DNA from: Ophiodon elongatus
Taxonomy: Eukaryota; Chordata; Actinopteri; Perciformes; Hexagrammidae
Length of the DNA: 64,000 nt
Reading direction: 5' to 3'
Assembly: GCA_016806645.1 (NCBI GenBank)
Contig: JACSYO010001618.1
Span: forward strand, 578,501 to 642,500
Position 1 is the stretch's first letter, and each line of letters starts with the position of its first letter. Below the pieces are notes generated by a model, which searched no databases, was not told where the DNA came from, and saw only the letters and a program-made list of their open reading frames with translations. Made by a program: the position numbers and the translations under genes. Below, one piece after another: positions 12,714-25,000 of the stretch.

Positions 12714-15700
12714 TTGTCAGCATGTAAGTGTGTGCGCGCAAGAGAAAGTTCTCTGAATGTGTGCCTGTGAAAGCATTTTGCTGTGCATGTGTGAGCGTGG
12801 TAGAGCAGGTAGCAGAGCTGTAGGCACAGTTGCTCTGCCAGCACTCTGATCTTGTGGTTCGTCTGTACAGGCTGACAGTCCTCTGCGGCTCCAGACAGGC
12901 TGGGTTGAAGGGAAGAGCAAAGAAGAGGAGGGGAGGCGAGGGGTGAGCACTGCGTCTACGGCAGGTAGAAGTCAATCCTCCCTCGTCACTAGTGTGAGGA
13001 GACAGCAGCGGTTGTCCTCTGGGCACAGGACGGGACTGTTGTTTTCTGATCTGTGTGACTATGCCCCCTTTTCTCTCCTCCCTCTCCCTCCTCCCCTCTC
13101 CTCTCTACAGCCCTCATTTGCTGTGCCTCAGCAGTAACATCTCTCTCTCCCTCTCTCACACACACATCTCTTACTCTCTCCACCCCACCCCATGCAAATC
13201 CCCTCGATCCATCTTAAAGCTCGGGCCGCTGCTGGGAAACAGATTCTAGCAAACTCGAGTGCTTCATCTTCCCCCAGTGCTGAGGGAAAAAAAGAGGATG
13301 AGAAAGTGGAGGGGTTGAATAAAAAGTGAAAAGTAGGGCTGGTACAGCTGGTGGTTTCCAGAGGCTTCATCTTGAAAAGGAATTGTAGAAAACTGCTGAG
13401 TATAAAAATAAAATTAGCTCATACTCAACTGAAAAAGAACTCTTATAAACTCCTACTTGCCTCGCTATGTAGTGCAACAGCCACAGTGAAGCAGTGAAAT
13501 ATGGGATGTTCTGGCATGTGTGAAAATACCCTCTACACACTGGAGCTAAAAGGTACATGAAGGTGTAGTGATAAAAAATTTACAGTCATGAGATCAAATG
13601 AGCACACATTACGAGGTCCTAAAATACCTTCTCAGGCCTCAGAGGCACAGATATTGTACTCACTGTGCAGCGGTTGGCATGGAGACCTCTACCGCAGACA
13701 AAACTCTGGTGTTCCAACATATTATTCACCCCTGCACTGTCTAACCTTTCTGCAGCGTGTAAACCTGCGTTAAACAGCCGATTTCCTCCAGAGCAACAAA
13801 AAAAAAGACCTTTGCCAGGAAGCCCATTGTCATGGAGCCATCTCTCACACCACTGCTCTGCAAGGCGAGCACACCGGGGACCTGACCGCAGCACTCACAT
13901 CCCCGCATCACATCCTCCTGTTTTGAAAGGAAATGGCAGGACCCTCAACGGACCACAGTGGGAGCTCGGAGGAAGGCTCGGGTGGTGGGCAGACTTAAGC
14001 AGGTGGTTCTGCAGGTGAGAAAAAAAAACAGCAAGACGTGAAAACCAAATAACTGTGAAATGAATGCGTTTGCTTCAGAGCAGGTTAAGTAGTGATTTAA
14101 TCCAAATCACTAAGTCAGCAGCAGTAACAGACGGCATGTAGTAGCGTAAACCCACAACTAAAATCCGAAGAATACGAAGGTCAAACTGAATGCAGACATT
14201 TTACAAACAAGAAGAAGACTTGAGACACAACTTCACTTTCAAGTGTAAGAGACTAATGCCCAACAGAATAAATCTTCTCTCCGTCTTCATCAGCTTTAAT
14301 GCTATTCTCTTTGAACAGGAAGTAGAGGCAGAGTGGGCTTTTTTTGGAGGCTGTATATTGTCATGTATGAGCAGCTGTCATTCCTTCCCACGCTGTCTCC
14401 CCATCACTGGCGGGCTATCATTCTCTCGAAAACAAATTACAATATGGTTTAAAACCAGCGATCCAGTCTGATCCAGATTCTTTATATTCAACCAGATCTT
14501 TTGTTGTAAGAAAAGGAAAACACAAGCTCATTTTTTATGCTATTCACACTCAAGCTGAATCAACAGAAGATTAAAAGATGATGAAAATAATCAATAAACA
14601 AGTCATAAAATTATACCAAGGCTTAATATCCTGTGGGATACCAGCTCAATGTAATCATGATGACATACAAATTAAACATTATATTAACGTCAGTATGTTA
14701 GCACTGTTTTTTATTGCTTTATTTAGCTTAAAGAGTGACCTTACTGTCCCTGACACTCCTGTCTTTGCTTTTCACCTTGCTGCAGTGCAGGATAAGTGCA
14801 CTTCAAGGCCTGGTGACATCACTATTGGGTGTGGTTACAGGTTCAACAGAGCACGTGGCTGATTGAATGCTGATGCTTGGTGTGTTCAGAGGTGAAACCG
14901 TTTTGAAACATTCAAACAGAGAGGACAACAAACACTGCTCTCCGAAGTGCTGTTAAGTTACTCTTTAAGAGGGAGATGAAATTTATCAACGCGTAGTTTC
15001 CAGTTATATAATCCTGTTTATCTAACAATTTTGAGATAAATAAGGTTTTCACTGATCAGTGACATCTTGTTATAATAAAGATATTGTTACATTCATGAAA
15101 TCAAGTTATGTAGAGCAATAGTAGTGCATACCAGCTCTACTTTGAGTCTATTTCTACAAACAGATGCTTGTCCTGAACCTTCTGGATGTGGTAATTGAGC
15201 ACCGAGGCCCTTAAGCAGCCTCGGTGCTCTTTTACGCATTAAAGCTGCCTCTCTGGGGTATCGTCGTTTATTTCGTCAAGCCAGGCACAGAGCTGCATGG
15301 AATTACATTTTTATGAATAGAGCTGAAGCACCGTACACAACAATCAAGAGAGAGTGTAGTGATATTTCACCCTGACAGCATGAGTATGGTGCAGCACTCT
15401 TCCTAGAGCCCACCCTTCCACCCTCATAGCTGAACAGTCATAAACCACATCCAGTCATAAAGTATACCATCATGGCACTGGGGCAAATAAACACGTCTCC
15501 CCCATCTCTCTGAATAAAGAAAAATCCAGCCTGTGGATCACATCCAAAATACAGATTGAATTTAATTCATAACCCCATCCATCAACATGATAACCTCATG
15601 TGAAGATCCAGTCACAAGACATCCCAGTTCTCCAAGTTTGTTCCCGAAGCCAGAGGCACATTTCTGTTCCCCACTGTCCGTCCGGTGGGCTTCATAGCTC

Positions 15701-16909
15701 ATTAATGTACGTGAGCGTGATGGATGGGGTCTGGACAAAAATAATCTCAGCAGATGCACATATGCCAGATGAGACCTTGAAAGGGGTTCATGGTGACAAA
15801 TGTCCCATCAGTGGTTCTGAGCTGATTTGGTATCCTATCCAGGTTAATACACCACTTTTTTAATACTAGGCGATGCTCTAGAAACAAACAGTTTTATTAA
15901 CTTTATTATTACGTAAGGGGAAAGGGTTTATTTCTAAAGCTGCTAGGGTGCAACTCGTGAATATTAATTCAGAAGGTTTCTCATGCGTTACTTTATTTGG
16001 ATTTATTTCAAGCATGAATTATACAAAATAATATCTTGAACGTTGGAAGTTTACTGTGACTGAGAAGTGTGGACTTTATTTTTAATACCTTTGCTGCGAA
16101 CACTTATCCTGAGAAACTTAATTTTTTAGTTTTCCGCATAATCATGTAATTACTTTGTAGCTGACGATTAGGGTTTGGTATTTTGTTTAGTTCCAGTTTA
16201 TTTCTTATGTTGGGAGACCGAAATGAGCTTTTTAAGTATGATTATATTTAATTATATTTATAGTACATTCACCTTTTTATGCGGTTAGTAACAGTTTTGT
16301 TTTGCTTTGTCTCTTAATGGAAAAGCATTAACTGTGCTACTGCCATAGAGCATCAAAAAGGGGCAATGGTATATTAGTGATGATTAATGATTGTGTGCAC
16401 AACACAGCACATTAGTGCTGCTGTGATTTATGGCAGTAGTCAATAACAAACTAATAAAGTAATAAGACAAATTAGTTACAATATGGTGCTTTAGCAATAA
16501 ATGCTAAGAATGGTAATAGCCAGGCTCAAATTTACAGAAAACATTTTACATGTCGTTTAAAGTTCAACTGTCACAAAAACAGCCCCATTTAATGTGAAAT
16601 CCTGATAAAAACTTTGAAAGCAAATATCTGTGACTAACAAACTACTCTTACACAGTTTGCTCCGATGTCCCTCTACAAGGTGAAGGTACACAGCAGAGGT
16701 AAGAATTTAAGGTACTGTAGGACTCACATATCAACCTCTCTGACAAGTGCACTGCTACCAAAATAGAAACGCATCTCGCAGCAACGAGCGAGCGGACGAT
16801 GGCCGTGGCCCTCCAGCAGCAGCTCGCTGACCTGCGGAGGCAGCAACTTAAAATATGATTTATGTGAAGCACTGCCCTCTATCGAATTCAAAGAAAACGG
16901 AATCTAAAA
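12714..16909. other. Noncoding; no gene supported
   Basis: The stretch includes a CT-rich tract (13070-13190), a perfect 12-bp hairpin (15197-15229) and a short GC-rich block (16780-16850) in otherwise AT-rich sequence. No exon with convincing splice sites and recognisable product was found. Confidence 0.45.
15197..15229. other. Perfect 12-bp inverted repeat with 9-nt loop
   Basis: GAGCACCGAGGC at 15197-15208 is exactly complementary to 15218-15229 across a 9-nt loop. A further four pairs (GTAA with TTAC) extend the stem beyond a 2x2 mismatch. It is followed by TTTT on the plus strand. It looks like a terminator, but this is vertebrate DNA, so that meaning does not apply. It is shorter than a usual microRNA precursor. 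The structure is seen; its function is unknown. Confidence 0.8.
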
Positions 16910-19038
16910 TTTATTTTTCATAATCCTATACAGGTCACTGGCAGGCAGCAAGTGGAGAAGACAATCAGCAAATGTAATTTGGGAAACTTTATTACAGCTG
17001 AAATAGCAGTAACATCTATTATATTAAAATAAAGAAATAAAATGAGAAACGGTCTCAGTGAATGAAATACCCTTAAAAGAGTCAGAGCCACTTAAGAGTG
17101 CAGTTAATAATTTTCTCCTCTCGCTACATCCTCAAAATAGATTTTTACATAACCAGTAAACTATAATGTAGAAATACATTACATCATGAACTTGAAAACT
17201 CCCTTTCTATAATGCACTTTTCTATAAAAGTATGAAATTGAAGGAGTGGAAATGGACCTGGATCAATGTAAGAAGACCATTTCCACCCATTCAATTGCCT
17301 TTTTTTTTTTTTAACCTCACATCTCACAGAGCTTGTATAATTGAAAACACCATAAGCAAAAACAACAAAAGCTTGAACACAATTTGAAAAACTTTTTTTA
17401 TTATTATTATGTCAATTACAGCAATGTTTTACTTGAGGTCATTCGGGATTTTTGTCTTTGTTCATCCTTAAATACATAATCTTGATGCTGAAAGGCAAAC
17501 TTGAAGATTCCATGTGGAAATTAAATTAGTTTCAAATCATATTGTTCAATTTACTTTCCCATAACATGCTACAAGCGTTTAAGCACTGCCTGTGGTACAA
17601 CTGGATATGGTCAAGAGTGAGAAAGTGGGATGAGCACTGGAAAATATTAACTAAAAATAAGAAGCTTTCCATTGGTACAAACTTGCCAAATATATCAACG
17701 CACAGAAACAAAGATGACTTTGTCCTCAGAAGAAAAGTCGTTCAGTTAAGTTATTATGGTATGGCTCCTGAAAGAAAACAGACACATGAAACATCTTTGC
17801 ACACATCCACGTACGCGGACAAAAACAAAACAATGCTGCATTCAACTTATTTGAGGAATTGAGTTATTATCATGCATTTTGGCATATAAAAGTTGGTTCA
17901 TGTGTCATTTTCATGCGTCAAATTGCTTAACGGAAACAACCAATTCAGAGATTTATTTTGGCTGTAAAAGTAGTATTTGAGATTAGATGAATGCTTTGCA
18001 CCAATTTGGTGCAAGATACCAGTGTCTGCAGAGTGTCTGAATACATTCCATTATTCACCGTTCAATGAAGCCAATCTTACCGATCCAGCTAGAAATTTTG
18101 GCAGTTGGTTTTAAAGTGCTGTAAGAAACACTGGGCTGAATGAGTGTTATTAAAAATTATTTTCAAGACGGACATTATTTTAGGAGAATACAAAATAATT
18201 TCTATCATTTTACAACTCGAATTAACTGCCAACGTCGGATAAACAAGAATATGAGAAACCAAGTAAAAACATGACATACTTGAGAATTATCCAAAGGAAT
18301 AGCTGTCAGGTCACACATCCAACTATAACCATACACATACTTACCACACAGATATACAGTGTTCCTGAGGACCAATTGTTGCAGTAAACTACTGCCATTT
18401 TCATTTTTGTTTCCCAAACAAAAACATACCAGCAAGATATATTCTACAATATAATGACTACAGAAATTTAAATCAAAACATACATACTTTGCAAATCATG
18501 TATAAACTGAAGTAGGTGCCCGTTGGGAGAAACATGGAAATTGGCTTAATCTAGTTAATGCTCTATTCTGCACATGCATTAAGAGACTCTGGAAACATCC
18601 ACAAATCTAAAAACAACCAAAAGGGGAAAATATGGAACAAAAGAATAAACTATTTTCTCTAACCCTCACTGATACATGATTGCCATTTGCAATATATCAG
18701 CTTTCCAACATAACGGAGCCCTAATGTTACTGTTTTGGGTCAAGTAATGACTCGTATTGTATATATTAACTCATTGTCATTTACAGTTTTTTTTTTTTTT
18801 TCGTTTCCTTTTTTGCAAGGCTGGCTAAAATCGAGGCTCAGTTCATAAGATAGATGGAAGATAAAGAGAGTTCCCTCCTTAAATCCAGCAAAGGCAGTTG
18901 AGAGACTTCACGCGTTTGAAGTGAATGATCCCACCACAAAAGGTTGACCTCAGTGCCGTCAGTGCCTTGATTAGTCCAGAGCGTTGCCTGAGAGGTGAGA
19001 ACTGGATACCCAGATGAGCTCAACAGTGTCCACATGGC
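16910..19038 (-). other. prdm2: prdm2 3' untranslated region (probable)
   Basis: This AT-rich sequence follows the prdm2 stop codon on the minus strand without further coding. Minus-strand AATAAA hexamers lie at about 17398-17403, 16988-16993 and 16910-16915, and the last two would give a 3' UTR of about 2.1 kb. The site actually used cannot be told from sequence. Confidence 0.55.
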
Positions 19039-19056
19039 TCACTTCATCAGCACTTC
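19039..19056 (-). CDS. prdm2: prdm2 last coding exon (five codons and stop)
   Basis: After a TGTGTTACAG acceptor the frame continues as EVLMK and TGA at 19041-19039. The splice is phase 0, in frame with ...KETQ at 19719. The short tail replaces the longer human RIZ1 C terminus. Another last exon further left cannot be excluded. Confidence 0.7.
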   Translation of the reverse strand, partial: EVLMK

Positions 19057-22000
19057 CTGTAACACACAAGACAAACAAAGTTTACCAACAAAGAACTGTG
19101 AGGGGAAGTCGAGACGGACATGAGCCCTTGAAACACATTTGTTCATGAATGTAAAATTCAGGCGTCCAACAGTACTTTTATGAAACAGGATGTTAAGATT
19201 TCGGTCTGACCAAACCCGTCGTCTGAAGTTGACGATGATATTAATATTAAAAGAGTTTTTATAAAGAATAACAATATACATCAGCAGGTATTTCATTTCT
19301 TTTTACACTGTCCTGAGAAAACCACTTCTAACCCACTTAATCCCCCAGTTTATCTTAAAACAACGATAATCAAGATTTTCCATACGGTCCCCAGTTGTTA
19401 TTACAGAATTGTGACAAAAGACTTGACATTTGAGCTTGACATTTTGCAGTTAAAAAGTAAAAGTTGTCAGCGTTTCACACATTTCTGATTTTGACTAATT
19501 ATTTCTGCCGGAGAAACTATGTAATTGCAACACTTAATGAAATGCCTCAACCATATCTTTGCCAATTATGTGCTGCAAATTCTTGCTACCCATCAGCTGG
19601 CATGCACAGTGACACCAACATATCTGCAATAAGATAATATTTGCCTGGCCAGTCATTCTGTCTAACCCCAATAAAAATAGACAAGATGGGAGCATCAAAC
19701 AAACAAACGCCGTCTCACCTGAGTCTCTTTTGGCTCTTGAGTTGGTGGTTCTTCCGTTTTCACTTCAACAGAAGGAGCGGCGTTGACCATTTGTAAGCTC
19801 CTGGTGACTGGACCCCCTACTCTCTCCCTCATTCGAAGGGAGAAGCGCTCCTCTTTCTTCAGCTGTGGTGGTGGTGGTGGTGATTTGGCCTCGGCTAATC
19901 TCTTGGGTGCTGCCTCTTTGCCCAGTCGCTGCATTCTCATGGCTGGTCGTGGTTGTGCAGTCACACCGGGAGCGTCAGGGGCTGACGGGGTGGGAGGTAG
20001 AGACTGAACTTGGCCCTTCTTGGTTTTTTTGCTTGCAGAAACTGGTGCTGGGAACGAGGCAGGCCTCTTTAGTCTGCCCAGCGTAGCGGCGGGTCTTCCT
20101 TTGTTAGCCTGGGAGGGTTCAGGGTCTGCTGCTCCAGAGCTGCGAGCTCTGGTCTTTCCGAGGGGTTTAGGCTCCCGTTCTGTCTGCGGTATTTCACAGT
20201 CTGAGGCTTTCTTTCTAAGCTTGATGTTTTTATCTACCACCGACACCGCCTCCTTTTTCACCTCCGCTAGACCTTTTTTGCCCCTTTTAACGACAGGCTT
20301 CATGGGACAGCTGACTGCCATATGTTTACTGAGACTTGCAGGATAAGTAAACTCCCGACTGCAGTGGGGGCAAACGTTAGAGGCCAGCTCTTCAACTTTA
20401 ACAGTAGCCTTCTTTGCAGTAGTGGCGGCTTTATTTTTCTGTGTAATTGCCTTCTGGACCAACTGGTTTTTCTTCTTACTGAGGGCACTCATTTTTGTTT
20501 TACCATTTGTATCTTGATTAAAGTTAAGTCTCTTTGGCTGACCCATTCTACGGAAAGGACTCTGGCCTGCAATGGCTGCTGAGGGCGACGGGACTCCGTT
20601 CGGACTCTTCACTATTTGCTTGAGGGGGATGGGGTTTTTCTTGGGAGTGTAGCGCTTCTTATCACTGGCACTGGCACAGGCCAAAATGTGCTTGTGCAGT
20701 TCAGGCATGTTGTCAAAGCTGTTGCCACATTTTGTGCAGCGTATGGCAGTGCTAAAGGTTTGTGGGATGTTGTGGGTGGTAAAGTTAGTAGCCGAGGCCA
20801 CAGAGCCAGCATGGGAACGGCTGTGATAAGGAAACGGGGGTGGTTTATAACTGGGGTAGTGTTGGTTAATGCCGAGGCGAACATCCGGGGCTTTAGGCTT
20901 CCCTCCTTCTGAGGCCATGATCTTTATTGTAGTGTACAGCTCCTCATTGGGGTCCTCGGCCCCGTCCTCTGTATGATTCCCGTTAACGTCAGGCTCTTCT
21001 TTTGCTAGATCAGTGTCACTGTGTGGAGCAGCTTCATCCGTCGTCTCTGGTGCTGGTGTTGAAGGACTGCTTTCCTCTTTGGCTCTGGATGGATCCGTGT
21101 AGTTTTGTGGCCTCAGCTTGCCACTTTCTACAGTGGTATGTGAACATGTCTCGTTTGGATGCAAATCCTTTTGGTGCTGCTGGAGGTTACAGAGAAATGC
21201 AAACTCCTTGGAACAAACAGAGCACACAAATATCCTGCCCACCCCGTGTAGCGTTGTCCGGTGAGCCAGCAGCGCTGGAGCGTCACCAAACAGCTGCACA
21301 CAGAATTCACATTTGAAGGGCCAATCCGCAGCGTGCTCAGTGATGTGTCCACTGAGCTCTTTGATGGAGTTGAACGGCTCCTCGCAGACATTACACACAA
21401 AGGTCTTGCAGTATGTCGAGTCGACTTCCTCTGCCGCAGAGCTTTTACCAGACGTTTTATCAGGAGCAGCAGGCTGAGGGGAAGAGTCAACCCCATCCGG
21501 AGGTGCAGGATTCATAACTGGCAGCTCATCTACGCAGGGCTCAGGCTCTTCTTTAATCTTAATCTGAGGGAAGGATTGTAAAACCAGTGTTGGGGCTGGA
21601 TTATGAGATGCAGGAGGAGGAGATGATGAGGAAGATGAGGATTCTGGCTGGGGTGAGAGGGCAGCAAGAGATTCCTCTGCTACCGAGTCACGGTTTTGGT
21701 TCATTTTGCCATTTGCCATTGCGACGGAAGATGCTGTCAGGGAAACATCTTCTTCCATAGGGGCCAGATCTATCGATGTCGGCTCAGGAGGGCTTAATGA
21801 CGCTGAGCGATTAACGGGATCTTTAAGCGGAGTGTTCGGGAAGTCCTGTGGCTCAGAGCTATGGTTCCCTTCCTCGTCCTCGTCTTCGTCAACATACAAA
21901 TTGTCGTCAGAGTCCGACAGGGGATTGTGTTCAACTGATCTTGGAGACATTTTTGGCGAGAGGACAGGAAGAGATCTCTGGGTGGAGGAGTCTGAAGGCT

Positions 22001-25000
22001 GAGAAAGAGGAGAGCTCGGCATAGCTGGCGGAGATGGTATGGTGGGTAGTAGAGGGGGTGGTGGTGTCGGGGATGTCACACTGGAGTTCCCGGGGGAAGA
22101 GGGGTTCATAGTGACAGGGGTCAAAGAGGGTGGAGAGGGGTGGGCAGACTCTGTCGCAATGCTTGGAGAGTGAGAATGGAAACAACTCAAATTTGCTACG
22201 GCCGAGGGGCCCTCATCTCCTGGCAAAGGTAGACCTAAATAATCATTCATCAGCACCTTTTCAAGCATGCTAGTGTTCGGCTTCCTCTTTTTTATCAGTG
22301 GCTGTGGCGCTGGACCTCCCTTTGATTCAGGCTCGGCGCTGCTCTTCCGATGGAAGCTTAAATCGAGAGCTGAATCCCCGAGCACCTTGTTCGAGCTGTC
22401 CCTCCTCCTGGTGACAGAGTTCGACAGGTCCAAGGGCTGCTGATTACAGGAATTTCCACCGCTATTAGATGAGGTTTGGCCGTGCATATTATTTTCAGAA
22501 AGGTTCAGGCTGTCTCCATCTTCCTTGTCCAGTAGGCTCCCAGGAGGTGACGCACTGAGGCTTTCTAGCTTTGGCACCTTTAGGGCGAATGAGCTCACCA
22601 CCTCGGATTTACAGCTCTCCGTTTTACATGCAGGACTGAGTTGTGGAGATGACGGGGGAGAGGATGTTCTCCTTTTAAACCTGCCTGAAGCCCCTGGCAG
22701 CTGCGTGACTGACAGCGGCGAGGCCAGTCTATGGCTTTCTGTTATCAGGGCAAGGGTTGATTTCTGAATGTCTTGTGTCTGAAGGAGCTGTTTGAGTTTA
22801 GGTGAGAGATAAACGGTTTTCTCTCGCTGAAATGCTGATGAATCGGCAGCTTGTTGAAACAGTCCACCCACTAACAAGTTAGATGAGGAAGATGTAGAGG
22901 ATGATGAAGACGATGAAGAGGCTGCGAGAGATGCTGACTCCGTCTCGACTTTAAGGCTGGGAACAAATGGGGGTGTGGATGTTCTTCTTTTTGCTGCTGG
23001 CTGGCCAATGTTGGAGATTTGCTTCACAACGCCGGTTCGACCCTCTCCCTTCAGCGCCTGACTGATCTGATTTGGACTGATGATGACCGTGTCCAGACCG
23101 AACAGAGCTGCAGATCTGGAGTCCACCTCTATCACCTCACAGCTGCTCACTGAACTGGTGGACACGATCTTGCCGTCAATGTAGAAGCTCAAATTCTCAG
23201 AGATGTTTTTGGATATGTCAACTGCGTAATCATCCCTGTCTACCTCGTCTTCTGTGTCCGCACTGGGCACGTAGACGGGCGGAGGGCTGGTGTTGGGTGA
23301 CTCATCAGGCTGCTGCTGCTGCTGGTGCTGCTGCTGCTGCTGCTGCTGGTGCTGCTGCTGCGGCGGCGGCTGCTTCTGCACTGATGCCTCTTGTAGCAGC
23401 ATGCCTTTCCTGCGAACTCCCTTTGGTAATAAGTGCCGTTCATGTATTCTACGTTGGTGTCGACGCATGTTTGTGTGTGTGCCAAACGCTTTATTACAGT
23501 ACTTGCAGGGATGGAGTTCCTTCGACTCCCCATTTTCATCCAATATAAAAGGACGGTCAGCATAAGGCCCCAACTCCTTTTTCTGCATCTCAGAGTTGTG
23601 CAGAGGTCCTCCAGTAACCTGGGACCCTATGGCTATATAGTGACTCGTCGGGCTGGTGCAGTCGGGACTTGAACCATCAGTCTGCATCACAGAACTGAGT
23701 AGGCTGGCAGTGCCTGCCAGAGAGCCAGGCCTTTTCTTAAGCCCACTCTCGTGCCGTCTCTCGTGCCGCCGCCGCCCCACCTGTGAGCCGAAGGATTTAC
23801 TGCAGTACCGGCACTTGAACAGTTGCGTTTGCTGGTTAGTGATGGCATGAATGTGTATGTGACGTTCCAGACCCTGTCTGGTGGAAAAGTGGCGCTCACA
23901 GTGCTGACAGGGATATGACTCTCCATGGGGATCGCCCTCAAGGTCACCATCAGGATCGGGGTCAAGATCAGGATCAGGATCAACCTGTGGTTCTTGCCCT
24001 GCAAGAGAGGAAGACTCAACCTTTCCCTGTGGATCCTTATGGCTTTCTTCCCCGCTGGTCAGCAATGAGCCCGGCTGCTTATTTTGGATGGAATCAGCCG
24101 CAGGTGAACGCTGAGCAGTTTGCTGCTGTACTTCACTCGGTTCCTCCAAATCATCAGCATCCTCCTCTTCTTCCTCCTCCCCATTCCCCCTGTGAATCAT
24201 CACTGTTGACACGTCCTCCACATCCCTACAGTCAGTGCTTCTCATGGGATGGGTTTCCTGGAGTTCCTGTGAGGGCCCTAAGGTTGATGGCCTCTCGTCC
24301 TCCCCCTTCAGACCTGTAAACAAATTAGCAGGAGTGTCACGTTATGCTTTTTCCTCAAATCATTTCAGGAATATCTGTAAACAGTTAAAACAATTACTAT
24401 TTCAAAATAGGCTAAGTAACTACTTGAGACATAAATGAGTGGGTGAAAAATAAGCCAATTATCCCCAACAATAAGTCACCTTACCTTCTTCTCCATCCCA
24501 CATCTCCTTGACAGTAGGTTTGGTTACACTTGTTTTCTTGAATCCACCCAAACCAGCCTGTCTGGCTCTCTCCAGCAGCTTTCTTCTGGCTGCAAGCACA
24601 CACAGACACAGACACAGACACATCTCTGTATCAGACTTGTTTAAAAGCAAACACAGGTTAACAATTAAGATCGTCAAAAACTAATATTAGTATATACATA
24701 GACATTTCTTTTCCAGTGCTAGGTTTTTCCCACAAATATTTCATGAGCAGAATCTTCCTCAATAACGCACCAATAAAAATGACATTTTATAAGACCAATT
24801 GCTGTAACATGTTAAGAATATGGTAAATGTGCATTTGAGCATTATTATTTATCAATAATTACATACAGTTCTGGCTAAATAGCAGGCGTTGGTTATTTAT
24901 TGCAAACAAAATTCGAGGAGGAGGAAGCATGCCAAGACTTTAATACGACTTAAAAATAGACCAACAGGTGTAATATATGATTATTAGACCCATGAAACCT

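Noticed and set aside
12413..13026. Overlapping minus-strand open frames with AGRQ/GRQA repeats and a polyQ run
   Set aside because: They are translations of the TGCC and CTG microsatellites without splice sites or family motifs.
15197..15235. Rho-independent terminator (GC hairpin followed by T run)
   Set aside because: The DNA is vertebrate; such terminators are not used there and no gene ends at this point.
16648..16872. Minus-strand frame through a GC-rich block
   Set aside because: No recognisable motif and no start or splice context; more likely repeat or regulatory DNA.
21128..23563. Other-frame open reading frames across the prdm2 zinc-finger exon
   Set aside because: The minus-strand main frame is clearly the real one, with eight zinc fingers and matches to PRDM2; the others lack motifs.
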